A stretch of 63,252 bases of DNA from contig JBFWOE010000005.1 of NCBI GenBank assembly GCA_050250695.1, forward strand, positions 1 through 63,252. The letters are read 5' to 3'. Positions 43,254 through 51,656 of this stretch are shown in pieces. Below the pieces are notes generated by a model, which worked only from the letters and a program-made list of their open reading frames with translations, was not told where the DNA came from and ran no database searches. Source of the stretch: Ga0077527 sp050250695 (GTDB taxonomy: Bacteria; Pseudomonadota; Gammaproteobacteria; Burkholderiales; SG8-41). Numbering within the stretch: position 1 is the first letter of the stretch; each line of letters starts with the position of its first letter. The translations under genes were made by a program, and so were the position numbers.

Positions 43254-44231
43254 ATGTTGAGGACCACCTTGCGCGCTGCGCTCGTTTGCGCCGCGGCCGT
43301 ATCCGCACTTGCCGCAGGCCCGCTGGCGGCGCAGCAGTTTCCGACCAAGATACTGCGCGTCGTGAATCCCAACAATCCTGGCGGCAACAGCGACGTGCTG
43401 TTCCGGCTGCTCGCGCCGAAGATGGGCGAAGTGCTCGGCCATCAGCTCGTCATCGACTACCGGCCCGGCGCCGGCGGCAACATCGGCGCGGAAATGGTGT
43501 CGCGCGCCGCGCCCGACGGCTACACCACGCTGATCGCGGCGGCGAGCATCCTGATCAACCCGGCGATGCTGAAAACCCTGCCCTTTGACGTGGAGAAGGA
43601 CTTTACGCCGCTGGGCGTCATCGTCGACATCCCGGCCGGCCTGGTCGTGCATCCCTCGCTGCCGGTGAAAAGCGTGAGCGACCTCGTCGCGCTCGCCAAG
43701 AAGCGGCCGGGCGAACTGAACTTCTCGAGCTCCGGCCGCGGCGCACTGGGCCACCTCGCGGGCGCGCTGCTCAATGCCTCGACCGGCATCAAGACCGTGC
43801 ACATTCCCTACAAGGGCGCGGGTCCGTCGATCGTCGATCTTGTTGCGGGCCAGGTGGAGTTTTCCTTCGTCAGCCTCCCGGCGATTTCCGGCCATCTGCA
43901 GAGCGGGCGGCTGCGCATGATCGCGCAGTGCGGCGAGAAACGTTTCGTCTCCTTCCCCGACATTCCCACCATGGTCGAGGCGGGCGTGAAGGACTTCGTC
44001 GTCACCAGCCCCTTCAGCTACCTCGGCCCCGCGCGCATGCCGCAGCAGGTCGCGGCAAAACTCAACGGCGCGCTGCGCGCCTCGCTGCACGATCCGAAGA
44101 ACAAGAAAATCCTCATCGACCGCGGCGCGCTGCCGGTCGGCAACACCTCTGCGGAACACGCGGCGCTGATCAAGTCCGAGATCGCGAAGTGGAAGAAGGT
44201 GGCGCGTTCGGCGGGGCTCAAGCCGCAGTAA
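43254..44231 (+). CDS. Bug/TctC-type receptor
   Basis: 325 residues. Signal peptide with SALAAGPLAAQQ at the cleavage region, then FPTKILRVVNPNNPGGNSD, a variant opening with NPNNPGG for VPFPPGG. AAPDGYTTLIA and HIPYKGAGPSIVDLV are intact. TGAGGAGAAA precedes the ATG. The two-domain CMD gene lies upstream in the same direction (165 bases), and a strong bidirectional terminator follows. Confidence 0.9.
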   Translation: MLRTTLRAALVCAAAVSALAAGPLAAQQFPTKILRVVNPNNPGGNSDVLFRLLAPKMGEVLGHQLVIDYRPGAGGNIGAEMVSRAAPDGYTTLIAAASILINPAMLKTLPFDVEKDFTPLGVIVDIPAGLVVHPSLPVKSVSDLVALAKKRPGELNFSSSGRGALGHLAGALLNASTGIKTVHIPYKGAGPSIVDLVAGQVEFSFVSLPAISGHLQSGRLRMIAQCGEKRFVSFPDIPTMVEAGVKDFVVTSPFSYLGPARMPQQVAAKLNGALRASLHDPKNKKILIDRGALPVGNTSAEHAALIKSEIAKWKKVARSAGLKPQ

Positions 44232-44273
44232 GCCGCGGCGGGTGATCCCGCCGTTTGCTGTAACGACATCGTC

Positions 44274-44307
44274 AAAGCGCGAGGGCAGACCTGCCCTCGC
44301 GCTTTTT
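44274..44307. terminator. Strong bidirectional terminator
   Basis: AAAGCGCGAGGGCAG (44274-44288) and CTGCCCTCGCGCTTT (44291-44305) form a perfect stem with T-rich sequence after and A-rich before. It lies between the convergent Bug and TctA-TctB genes. Confidence 0.9.
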
Positions 44308-44346
44308 ATTTCCAGCCTGCAGCTGCGGCCGGGCTGATGATGACGA

Positions 44347-46317
44347 TCAGTTCAGCGGCCACGGCAGCTCCACCAGGTACTGCAGCAGCCCCGTCGGGTA
44401 TTCCAGCACGAACAGATGCCCGAACAGGCTCATGACCGCGACCGCGGCCAGGGCGCCGGCGACGGCGCGGCTCCAGCGCAAGCCGGCCATCAGCCGCAGG
44501 AAAGCCGTGATGTAGATGAATATCCCGAGGATGAAACCGAACAGGGCGATCGCTGCGAGCAGTGCCAGTATCCAGCCCTGGAAATACAGATCGCCGTGGA
44601 CGGGCCGGTCTTCGCCGCTCCATTCGCGCTCGCTGTCGAAAAACACGTAATCGGGCCGCTGGCGGCTGAACAGCGCTACTGCGGCGACCAGCAGGGCGAG
44701 GGTGATCAGCCCCACCGATACCGGAAACACCTTGCCCAGGAAGTTCAGATCCCAGGTGTCGTAGAGGGCATACAGGCAGGCGGCGACGAGCAGCCCCAGG
44801 AAAACCGCCTGCGGCGCCTTGTTGACCGGCGCATGCGGCCCGGCGGCCGTGAGCGCTTCGCGCTGCGGTTTCATGCGCACCGCGAGGAAAACGGACACCG
44901 CGATCAGCGCCAGCATGAACTGCACGCCGCCGCGTTCGAGGAAAGTGGTGCCGTAGACCTGTATCGACTGGTAGACGGCGGCATCGAGCCGCATCGACAG
45001 CACGAAGCCGATCAGGAAGGCAGGCCGCGACCAGCCGAAGCGTTTCATGTACACGCCGACCACGCCGAGCACGAACAGCGTGATCAGGTCCTCCCACGCG
45101 CGCGTGGCCTGGAAGGCCGCGAAGTAGACGATGACGATCATGAACGGCGCCACCCGCACGAAGGGCACCAGCGTCACGCGCGCAATCGGTTTTGCCAGGA
45201 ACAGGCAGATGCCGGCGCCGATCACGTTGGCGATGGCGAGCGACCAGATGATGATGAAGGTGAGGTCGAGGTGGCGTTCCATCATGCCGATCCCCGGCTC
45301 GATCCCGATCAGGATCAGCGCGCCGAGGAACAGCGCCATGCTGCCGGAACCCGGGATGCCGAACATCAGCGTCGGGATCAGCGCGCCGCCGTTGTCCGCA
45401 TTGTTGGAAGCTTCCGGGCCGATGACCCCGCGGATGTCGCCCTTGCCGAACTGGGAGCGGTCCTTTGCCGACTGCATCGAATGGCCGTAGGCGACCCAGT
45501 TGGTGACCGAACCGCCCAGCCCCGGCAGCGCGCCGATCAGCACGCCGAGCGCGGAGCAGCGCAGCACCAGCCACTTGTGCCGCAGCGTTTCGCGGAATCC
45601 CTTCAGCGTGCCGGCGCCGAGTTCGGGGATCGAGGAGATGGTCGTGCGCTTGCGCAGCACTTCCACCATCTCGGGGATCGCGAACATGGCGAGGCCGACG
45701 ATCACCAGCGGCAGGCCTTCACTGAGATAAAGCGTGCCGAAGGTCAGGCGTTCTTCGGCGGTGGCGGGCGCCGAGCCTATGCTGCCCACGAGCAGGCCCA
45801 TGCCGCACATGATGAGCCCCTTGACCGCGCTGGTCCCCGTCAGCATGCCGATCATCGTCAGCGCCAGTACCACCAGCATCAGCTGTTCGCCGAAACCCAC
45901 GGCGAGGATCAGCGGCCGCGCGAACTGGATTGCCAGCGTCAGCATCAGAGCACCGAAAAGGCCGCCGAGCAGCGACGCCGAAAACGCGGCGCCAAGCGCG
46001 CGCGCAGCCTCGCCGCGCCGGGCGAGCGGATAACCGTCCATGATGGTGGCCTGCGCGCTCGAAGTGCCTGGGATGCCCACCAGCACCGCCGGGAAGGTAT
46101 CCGACGTGTTGGTGACGGCGAGCAGGCCGATCATCATCGGCAGCACCAGCGTGGGGTCGCCGCCGTAGACAAACGGCAGCAGCAGCGACAGCGCGGCGAT
46201 GCCGCCCAGCCCCGGCAGGATGCCGACGACCAGGCCGAGCAGCACGCCGCCCAGCAGGAAGAGCAGGTGCTGCACGCTGGCGAGCGTGGACAGCGCCTGC
46301 AGGAGATCCGCTTGCAT
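44347..46317 (-). CDS. TctA permease fused to a TctB-like domain
   Basis: 656 residues; TctA proteins are about 500. The first ~500 residues are TctA with about ten membrane helices (GIALGLVVGI-type loop LLGLVVGILPGLGGIAALS; GVLIGALPGLGGSVTNWVAYG). The second PGLGG is the duplicated TctA motif. From about 510 an extra part with four helices (LGLLVAACLYALYDTWDLNF, ILGIFIYITAFLRLM) resembles TctB. Together with the Bug receptor just upstream this is a complete tripartite carboxylate transporter with fused permease subunits. Confidence 0.85.
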   Translation of the reverse strand: MQADLLQALSTLASVQHLLFLLGGVLLGLVVGILPGLGGIAALSLLLPFVYGGDPTLVLPMMIGLLAVTNTSDTFPAVLVGIPGTSSAQATIMDGYPLARRGEAARALGAAFSASLLGGLFGALMLTLAIQFARPLILAVGFGEQLMLVVLALTMIGMLTGTSAVKGLIMCGMGLLVGSIGSAPATAEERLTFGTLYLSEGLPLVIVGLAMFAIPEMVEVLRKRTTISSIPELGAGTLKGFRETLRHKWLVLRCSALGVLIGALPGLGGSVTNWVAYGHSMQSAKDRSQFGKGDIRGVIGPEASNNADNGGALIPTLMFGIPGSGSMALFLGALILIGIEPGIGMMERHLDLTFIIIWSLAIANVIGAGICLFLAKPIARVTLVPFVRVAPFMIVIVYFAAFQATRAWEDLITLFVLGVVGVYMKRFGWSRPAFLIGFVLSMRLDAAVYQSIQVYGTTFLERGGVQFMLALIAVSVFLAVRMKPQREALTAAGPHAPVNKAPQAVFLGLLVAACLYALYDTWDLNFLGKVFPVSVGLITLALLVAAVALFSRQRPDYVFFDSEREWSGEDRPVHGDLYFQGWILALLAAIALFGFILGIFIYITAFLRLMAGLRWSRAVAGALAAVAVMSLFGHLFVLEYPTGLLQYLVELPWPLN

Positions 46318-46358
46318 TTATTATGCGATCAAGATGCCCTGTGGCGTTGTTGCCGGTA

Positions 46359-47456
46359 TTACTCGATCGTGACCTTGTGCTCCGTCTTGTAGTAGTTCTT
46401 CAGCCAGGCCCAGGCTTGCGGCTTGAAGTTGGTGGCGTCCTTGATGATGGGCTTGGCATCCTCGCCGATGAACTGCGGGTAACCCTCGACGATCTTGCCG
46501 GCTTCCTTCTCGAAATCCGGATCCTTGAGGGTGTTGGCGATGGCCGTGCGCCACGCGGCGAGCACCGGCTTCGGGGTGCCCGCGGGCAGGAAGATGCCCT
46601 TGTTGACCATGGTCATCATCTTGTTGACCGACTGCCATGCGTCGTAGCCGGGGCCCGAGGGCTTCTTGCCGGTCATCATCTCGTAGGCTTCCCCGAAGTG
46701 CGGCAGGTCGGGCATGTTCGGATCGCGCACCAGCGTGCCCTTGCTGTCGGTGATGCCCATCGAATACAGCGGCACCGCCTTGCCGGCCTTGACCAGCTTC
46801 GACGCGGCCCCTTGATAGCCGGGCATTGAATCGTAGTTGATGTTCAGCTCGTTGCGTTCGAAGGCGAGGCGCACCGGCCCCCGGTTCATGCCCCAGACAT
46901 TGTTCACCTTGAGGCCGAGCAGCGCGAAGGTCATGACGGTCCGCGCCTCGCCGCCGGTCGCGCTCTGCCCGCCGAACACCAGCGGCTTGCCCTTGAGCTT
47001 GGCGAGGTCCCTGGTTCCGCCCACGCCGAGCGCGGGCGTGGTGTAGACGACCGCGCCCTGCGGCGAGAGCACCACCGGCTCCCACTTGTCGAGGTCATAT
47101 TTGACCCGCGAGCGCGAGAACACGAAGCTGCCGACCGTGGTGGCCGAAACGACGGCCACGTGGGTGCCATCGGTGGTCGCGCGTTCCTGGAAACGGTTGG
47201 CGCCGGGAATCGAGCGCGAGCCCGGGACGTTGAGCACGATGATGGTCGGATTGCCCGGCAGGTGTTTCTCGAGGAAAGGCTGCAGCGCGCGGATGTAGAC
47301 GTCGGAACCGCCGCCGGGCGCGAAGGGGACGGTCACCAGGATGCGCTTGCCGGTGAAATCGACTTTCTGCGCGGCGGCCTGGGTCGCCGGCAGCAGGGCG
47401 GCGCAGGCGACGACGCCCAGCGACACGATGTGTTTCATCGAAAGATGCGGATTCAT
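46359..47456 (-). CDS. Bug-type receptor of the TctA-TctB operon
   Basis: 365 residues, longer than the other Bug proteins here. Signal peptide (LGVVACAALLPATQAAA), then RILVTVPFAPGGGSDVYIR. Further family blocks are weaker, with RNELNINYDSMPGYQGAA in the second half. The ATG at 47456 has GGAGAAG before it; a second ATG at 47438 is possible. It lies 41 bases upstream of the permease on the same strand, the only Bug-permease pair in the window. Confidence 0.85.
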   Translation of the reverse strand: MNPHLSMKHIVSLGVVACAALLPATQAAAQKVDFTGKRILVTVPFAPGGGSDVYIRALQPFLEKHLPGNPTIIVLNVPGSRSIPGANRFQERATTDGTHVAVVSATTVGSFVFSRSRVKYDLDKWEPVVLSPQGAVVYTTPALGVGGTRDLAKLKGKPLVFGGQSATGGEARTVMTFALLGLKVNNVWGMNRGPVRLAFERNELNINYDSMPGYQGAASKLVKAGKAVPLYSMGITDSKGTLVRDPNMPDLPHFGEAYEMMTGKKPSGPGYDAWQSVNKMMTMVNKGIFLPAGTPKPVLAAWRTAIANTLKDPDFEKEAGKIVEGYPQFIGEDAKPIIKDATNFKPQAWAWLKNYYKTEHKVTIE

Positions 47457-47662
47457 GGACTTCTCCTCGCTACGTAAGTGACGGATGGGATCAGCCGCGA
47501 TCATGCCGGGCTGTCCGGCGGTCTGTGCCGCCTGCATGGTCTGTTCGGTGTGTGCCGGGACTCACTCTAGCCCGTGTGGCCAATATGGTCAATTACACGC
47601 GGCGGCTCGGCAGGGGATTCCGCAGGGCACACCGGATTCACGGCTGCAGACTTCGAGGTGTG

Positions 47663-48787
47663 TCAATCGACCGCGAGGTCGAGTATTCCGGCCTTGGGCG
47701 TAAATCCCAGTCCGGGCGTCGTCGGCAGCGTCAGCGTGCCGTTCACCGGCCCCGGCGCGTTGTCGAACAACTGCTCGACGCACTTCCAGCCCTGCCAGTG
47801 GAATTCCACGCGCCCGCCGTTCGGCACGCCGCCGTGCAGGTGCATGTTCATGTGCGGATAGTTGCCGCCCATCGCCAGCGGCACGTTGAAGGCCTGCGCC
47901 ATCGCCGCCGCCTTCGCCGCCTGCGTGAATCCGCCGATGTCGCGCACATTGGGCTGCAGGTAATCCACGGCCTCGCGCAGCAGGTATTCGCGCAGGAACA
48001 TCAGGTCCGAGGTGGCGGTGCTGCCCGCCGCGATCGGGATCGTCGTCTGCGTGCGCAGCTTCGCCATCAGGCGCGGATCGCCCTGCAGCACCGGATCCTC
48101 GAACCAGGCGAGGTTGTACGGCTCGCACAGTTTGGCGAGTTTCAGCGCCTGCGCGTAGGTGGCACCCTTGTTGGCATCCATCATCAGTTCGATGTCGGGG
48201 CCGACCGCCTCGCGCAGCGCGGCGACGCGTTTTGCGTCCTGCAGGATGTCGGCGTCGGTGGGCTCGCCGAGGATTTCGTCGTAGGGGTTGGTCCCTTTCG
48301 CCACCACCATCTTCAGGCTGCGCTGGCCGTCCCTGATCAGCATGCGCGCGACCTCGATCAGCTCGTCGATCGAATAACGCGGCAGGCCGAAGGTGATGTA
48401 GGCGGGCACCTGCGCATGCGCGCCGCCCAGCAGTTTCCAGATGGGCTGCCCGAGCGCCTTGCCCTTGACGTCCCACAGCGCGACGTCGATCAGGCTCATT
48501 GCGCAGTTCCAGGCGCCGTGGAAGTACTTGCGCGCGGTGGCCCAGAACACCTTGTTGCGGATTTCCTCGGGCCGCAGCGCATCCATGCCCTGCACCACCG
48601 GCGCGGCCTCGCGGTTGATGTACTCGCGCACGCCGAAACGCATCGGGTAGGTCGACATCGCGTGGCCCTTGATGCCGTCGTCGGTCTCGATCTCGACGAA
48701 GTTCGCCATCGCGTGCTGCTCTTCCCTGACCAGCGGGAAATGGAAGGGGATGCGCAGCACCCAGCACTGCACTCGCCGGATTTTCAT
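47663..48787 (-). CDS. Mandelate racemase/muconate lactonizing enzyme family protein
   Basis: 374 residues. Capping domain to about 130, then the barrel with SLKMVVAKGT (one Lys), LMMDANKGATY (Asp ligand) and LAWFEDPVL (Glu ligand). The third ligand is Ser in PIAAGSTATS, where Glu is usual. NYPHMNMHLHGG supplies the His-rich loop. It may be a dehydratase or racemase with an altered metal site. The Bug-TctA-TctB pair lies downstream on the same strand with ~200 bases between. Confidence 0.82.
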   Translation of the reverse strand: MKIRRVQCWVLRIPFHFPLVREEQHAMANFVEIETDDGIKGHAMSTYPMRFGVREYINREAAPVVQGMDALRPEEIRNKVFWATARKYFHGAWNCAMSLIDVALWDVKGKALGQPIWKLLGGAHAQVPAYITFGLPRYSIDELIEVARMLIRDGQRSLKMVVAKGTNPYDEILGEPTDADILQDAKRVAALREAVGPDIELMMDANKGATYAQALKLAKLCEPYNLAWFEDPVLQGDPRLMAKLRTQTTIPIAAGSTATSDLMFLREYLLREAVDYLQPNVRDIGGFTQAAKAAAMAQAFNVPLAMGGNYPHMNMHLHGGVPNGGRVEFHWQGWKCVEQLFDNAPGPVNGTLTLPTTPGLGFTPKAGILDLAVD

Positions 48788-48871
48788 GATTGCTCCTCCG
48801 GTTGCCTGTGGCGGCGATTATTTTTTCGGGCACTCAGGATAGCAGACCCCGGCGGCGCGGCTTCAGCCGGA

Positions 48872-49195
48872 TCAGGCGATACCGGCAAACACCGCGAGCG
48901 AGCGGTTGACCTTGAGCATCGTGGCATCGTCGAGGCGGCCGATCATGCCGCCCACCCGCTCGCGCGGCACCGACAGGATCTTGTCGATCTGTATCTGCGA
49001 GATGTTTTGCAGCCCGTTGTCCGGCCCCGGGTCCACCGTGATGCGGAAGATGGGGGCGTTGCGCAGCTCGCTGGTCACCAGGCACAGGGCAACGCTGGGC
49101 AACTCGTCAAACAGATCCGACTGGATCACCAGCGCCGGGCGTGGTTTGCCGTAATCGCCGGGCGCCGCAACGGTAACGAAGTCACCGCGACGCAT
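48872..49195 (-). CDS. MazF/PemK-type endoribonuclease toxin
   Basis: 107 residues with the MazF start MRRGDFVTVAAPGDYGKPRPALVIQ, whose PRPALV block is the family signature. LCLVTSELRNAPIFRIT and QIQIDKILSVPRERVGGMIG complete it, with the IDKI/R pattern for RNA cutting. It overlaps the antitoxin gene upstream by 14 bases, the usual type II arrangement. It cuts mRNA in the cytoplasm when freed from its antitoxin. Confidence 0.88.
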   Translation of the reverse strand: MRRGDFVTVAAPGDYGKPRPALVIQSDLFDELPSVALCLVTSELRNAPIFRITVDPGPDNGLQNISQIQIDKILSVPRERVGGMIGRLDDATMLKVNRSLAVFAGIA

Positions 49196-49394
49196 CGTCT
49201 TTCCACGCCGCGACCTCGCCGATGAATGTCAGGGCTTCGGTTTCAGCCGGGTCGCCGCGCAGCAGCGCGGACTGGCGGCGGCATTCCGCGGCGAACACCG
49301 GCGAGCGCGTGTCGGGCACCCAGAGCTGCACCAGCCGCAAGCCTGCGGCGCGCTGCCGCACGCGGTAATTTTTCATGCGTTCGTTGACTTCCAT
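49182..49394 (-). CDS. MazE-family antitoxin (DUF3018-type)
   Basis: 70 residues, with basic N-terminus (MKNYRVRQRAAGLRLVQLWVPD) and a helical acidic tail. It matches the DUF3018 antitoxins paired with MazF. The ATG at 49394 has no strong ribosome site. It overlaps the toxin start by 14 bases, so both are translated together. The promoter must lie in the AT-rich 49395-49672 gap shared with a divergent toxin-antitoxin module. Confidence 0.8.
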   Translation of the reverse strand: MEVNERMKNYRVRQRAAGLRLVQLWVPDTRSPVFAAECRRQSALLRGDPAETEALTFIGEVAAWKDDASR

Positions 49395-49480
49395 GGCGCC
49401 TCCGTAACATGTTACATGGCCATGTTATGGCAGCGCGGTGGCGGAAGCAAGCGGAGATCTGATGACACCCAAAAATGTTT

Positions 49481-49499
49481 ATAATTATTTGTTTTTATT
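49481..49499 (-). repeat. AT-rich intergenic motif, copy 6
   Basis: On the minus strand AATAAAAACAAATAATTAT, lying in the AT-rich gap between the divergent antitoxin genes. It shares AATAAAAACAAAT with the copy at 7213-7228. Confidence 0.5.
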
Positions 49500-49672
49500 C
49501 ATATTATTGTTTAAATAGTGAGTGTACACTACAGTGCCGCGGCCGATGTGGCTAGGTCTTGGTTGATCGCTCCAATCACGCTGATCGCCATCAATAGTAC
49601 TATTTATAATGTTGTTTTAAATGCGTTAAGCAGTATCATGAACAGGCAGATCACGGATACCAAGGAATCGAC

Positions 49673-49933
49673 ATGAACTCCATTTCAGCCAACGACCTGA
49701 AAACCAAGGGCGTCAGCGCCATCGAACGTGCGCTGGAGGATCAGCCCGAGGCATCACTGACCGTGCGCGGCCAGGCCAAATACGTGGTGATGAGCCGCGA
49801 GCAGTACGCGCACTTGCGCGAGTGCGAACTGGAAGCCGCGCTGGCCGAATCGAAGGCGGATCTGGATGCCGGCCGCTTCGTGAAGGAATCGGTCGAGCAG
49901 CACATCAAACGCCTGGCCAGCGTGGTTGCCTGA
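49673..49933 (+). CDS. Phd/YefM-type antitoxin
   Basis: 86 residues. ISANDLKTKGVSAIERAL and ASLTVRGQAKYVVMSREQY form the Phd/YefM fold that binds operator DNA. The C-terminal helix (GRFVKESVEQHIKRLA) would wrap the toxin. AAGGAA precedes the ATG. The toxin gene starts directly after the stop (TGA-ATG). The pair is transcribed away from the MazEF-type pair. Confidence 0.87.
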   Translation: MNSISANDLKTKGVSAIERALEDQPEASLTVRGQAKYVVMSREQYAHLRECELEAALAESKADLDAGRFVKESVEQHIKRLASVVA

Positions 49934-50209
49934 ATGGCGTGGCAGCTCGTATTCACCGAGCAGTACAACCGCCGCGCCGCGCGGTTCCTCAAGCGTCATC
50001 CTGACGCTGCCACGCAATACACCAAGACCCTCAAGCTGCTGGAAGCCAATCCGCATCACCCGTCATTGCGGTTGCATGCGCTGAAAGGCAGGCTGTCCGG
50101 GCTGCACAGCGTTTCCATCAACCTCAGTTACCGTATCACCTTGGTGATGGTCGTCACCGAATCCGAAATCGTGCCGATCCATGTCGGCAGCCATGATGAA
50201 GTGTATTGA
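49934..50209 (+). CDS. RelE/YafQ-type mRNA interferase toxin
   Basis: 91 residues with the RelE fold: LVFTEQYNRRAARFLKRH, then HPSLRLHALKGRLSGLHS and the C-terminal IPIHVGSHDEVY with the conserved Gly-x-His. Such toxins cut ribosome-bound mRNA. The start codon touches the antitoxin stop, so the two are co-translated. Its 3' side meets a decayed aminotransferase fragment. Confidence 0.88.
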   Translation: MAWQLVFTEQYNRRAARFLKRHPDAATQYTKTLKLLEANPHHPSLRLHALKGRLSGLHSVSINLSYRITLVMVVTESEIVPIHVGSHDEVY

Positions 50210-50240
50210 TGCTGTTGCAGGATTACTGCAACCCTGATTG

Positions 50241-50388
50241 TTTCAGCCCGGCACGCCGTATTCTTTCCGGCAGACCTCCGCCAGCGTCGCCACGCCTTGG
50301 TTGATTTCCTCGTGGCTGAGGTTGGCGAAGCACAGCTGCAGGCGGACGAGCCGATATGAATGACGTCGCCGCGTTTGCTGATCGCGTG
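50241..50388 (-). pseudogene. Decayed duplicate of the aminotransferase 3' end
   Basis: 50241-50344 matches 52802-52905 with about eight differences in 105 bases, by eye. The next ~44 bases match 53292-53335. The middle ~386 bases of the gene are absent. The translation of the matching part is the C-terminus of the PLP aminotransferase encoded at 52804-54012. This is a truncated, internally deleted paralogue that cannot be expressed as an enzyme. No other gene is seen in 50210-50589. Confidence 0.85.
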
Positions 50389-50589
50389 CGGGTGTTCGCC
50401 AGGTTTCATTGCGTCTCTAAAATAATGCTGACCCCGACCCTTGGCGTTCACCTGCGGTTTCGGCGCTAGACGTAACTGATTGATTGTACAAGTTGATTCG
50501 TGGGGGAACCTCAGTGCATGGTCCTTTCAATTCAGTTTTTTGTGGCTGACCCTGGCGAGTATCGCGATGCCGGTGCCCTGTCCGCCGAT

Positions 50590-51063
50590 CTAATCGGCAT
50601 GTTCCGCCGAGGTGTCTGCTGCCAGCTTTAAGCGAAATTCACGCAGTCCCTGCACGGCGGACTGCAATTGTGCGGCATTCAATCCTGTGGCAAGTCGTGC
50701 CGCCTCCATTTCGATGCGTTGATCCAGCCGGGTGAGGGCAGTGCGACCCTTGCGCGTGAGCTGCATCAACATGGATTTAGCATGCGCCGGATTTTCGATG
50801 AATTCGATCATGCCTTCCGCTGCCATCTGATCGGCCAGCTTCTGCATATGCTGACGTGATACGGGCCGTGCCCGCGCAGCTTGAGGCACCGTTTGGGGGC
50901 CTTCGTGCCCAAGACTGCGCAGCAGACCCCAGTTGCCCGCACCAGCGGCAGTGACTGCCCCGATTCGCTTGCCCGCAGCGCGCAACAGATGAAATGTCTT
51001 GATGGTTTCCGACATCAGCGCCAGTACCAGCTGCACGCTGTCGTCCCCGGATTTTCCGGCCAT
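50590..51063 (-). CDS. MarR-family transcriptional regulator
   Basis: 157 residues. The winged helix has GNWGLLRSLGHEGPQTVPQ, then VSRQHMQKLADQMAAEGMI (recognition helix and wing start) and MLMQLTRKGRTALTRLD. The N-terminal and C-terminal helices form the dimer. MarR proteins are repressors released by small phenolic or oxidative signals. Two perfect palindromes just upstream (51121-51171) overlap the promoter of the divergent three-gene operon and are its likely operators. Confidence 0.9.
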   Translation of the reverse strand: MAGKSGDDSVQLVLALMSETIKTFHLLRAAGKRIGAVTAAGAGNWGLLRSLGHEGPQTVPQAARARPVSRQHMQKLADQMAAEGMIEFIENPAHAKSMLMQLTRKGRTALTRLDQRIEMEAARLATGLNAAQLQSAVQGLREFRLKLAADTSAEHAD

Positions 51064-51119
51064 TGCATCCCTTTCGTTTCAGTGGTTTTCCCGGGCCCGC
51101 CCCGGAACTATTGTGGCAC

Positions 51120-51171
51120 TTGACAACTTTGTTGTCATTAACAATAATCCTGTTTGACAACTTGGTTGTCA
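51120..51171 (+). promoter_or_regulatory. Promoter with two MarR-type operators
   Basis: TTGACA (51120-51125) and AATAAT (51143-51148) are 17 bases apart. Two perfect 17-bp palindromes with the half-site TGACAAC lie at 51121-51137 and 51155-51171, their centres 34 bases apart. The first covers the -35 box, the second the expected transcription start. Both would block the divergent operon at 51207. Confidence 0.8.
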
Positions 51172-51206
51172 TATTGATCTGCACCATCATTGTGGAGAGA
51201 CAAGCC

Positions 51207-51656
51207 ATGCACGCATCAATCAAGAAATCGCTGTCGGCAGCGCTGATCTCATGCGCGGCCCTGATTCTCAAAGCAGCCCCGCTGCAGGCTGCAAGCGTTC
51301 CTGGATTCGCCCTGGACCAGGTGGCCGCCGAACTCAGTCTGTCCGCGGAACAGCGCGAAAGGGTGGAGCATTTTCTGACGCGATGGATGCAGCAGCGAAG
51401 ACACTCAACCCATTCTGGCCTGCGCGAAGAATTCATGCACCAATTCACCAGCGAGCGCTTGGACATCGAAGCGCTGGAGCAGAAAACCCGGGAGAGCCTG
51501 CGCGAATGGGAGGCGGCCCTGCCAGCGTTGCTTGCTGAACTTGCCGTACTTCATCAAGCGCTTACTGCCGGGCAGCGGGCGCAGCTCGCGCAGTGGATGA
51601 AAGAGCGGGGCGGGCAACAACGGCGGCGCGCTGGCTATTGGCGCGGTGAGCGATGA
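51207..51656 (+). CDS. Exported Spy-like helical protein
   Basis: 149 residues. Signal peptide (ALISCAALILKAAPLQAAS), then a helical domain with AELSLSAEQRERVEHFLTR and a second LTxxQ-like segment HQALTAGQRAQLAQWMK. It resembles Spy/CpxP-type periplasmic sensors or chaperones. GGAGAGACAA precedes the ATG. First gene of the MarR-controlled operon; the methyltransferase start overlaps its stop. Confidence 0.7.
   Translation: MHASIKKSLSAALISCAALILKAAPLQAASVPGFALDQVAAELSLSAEQRERVEHFLTRWMQQRRHSTHSGLREEFMHQFTSERLDIEALEQKTRESLREWEAALPALLAELAVLHQALTAGQRAQLAQWMKERGGQQRRRAGYWRGER

Noticed and set aside
44416..46392. 658-codon plus-strand frame opposite the TctA-TctB gene
   Set aside because: It is a Gln/His/Arg-rich shadow of the permease, with no domain and no ribosome site.
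47525..49225. 566-codon plus-strand frame over the enolase-family and MazF genes
   Set aside because: Shadow frame; both genes beneath it are recognisable on the other strand.
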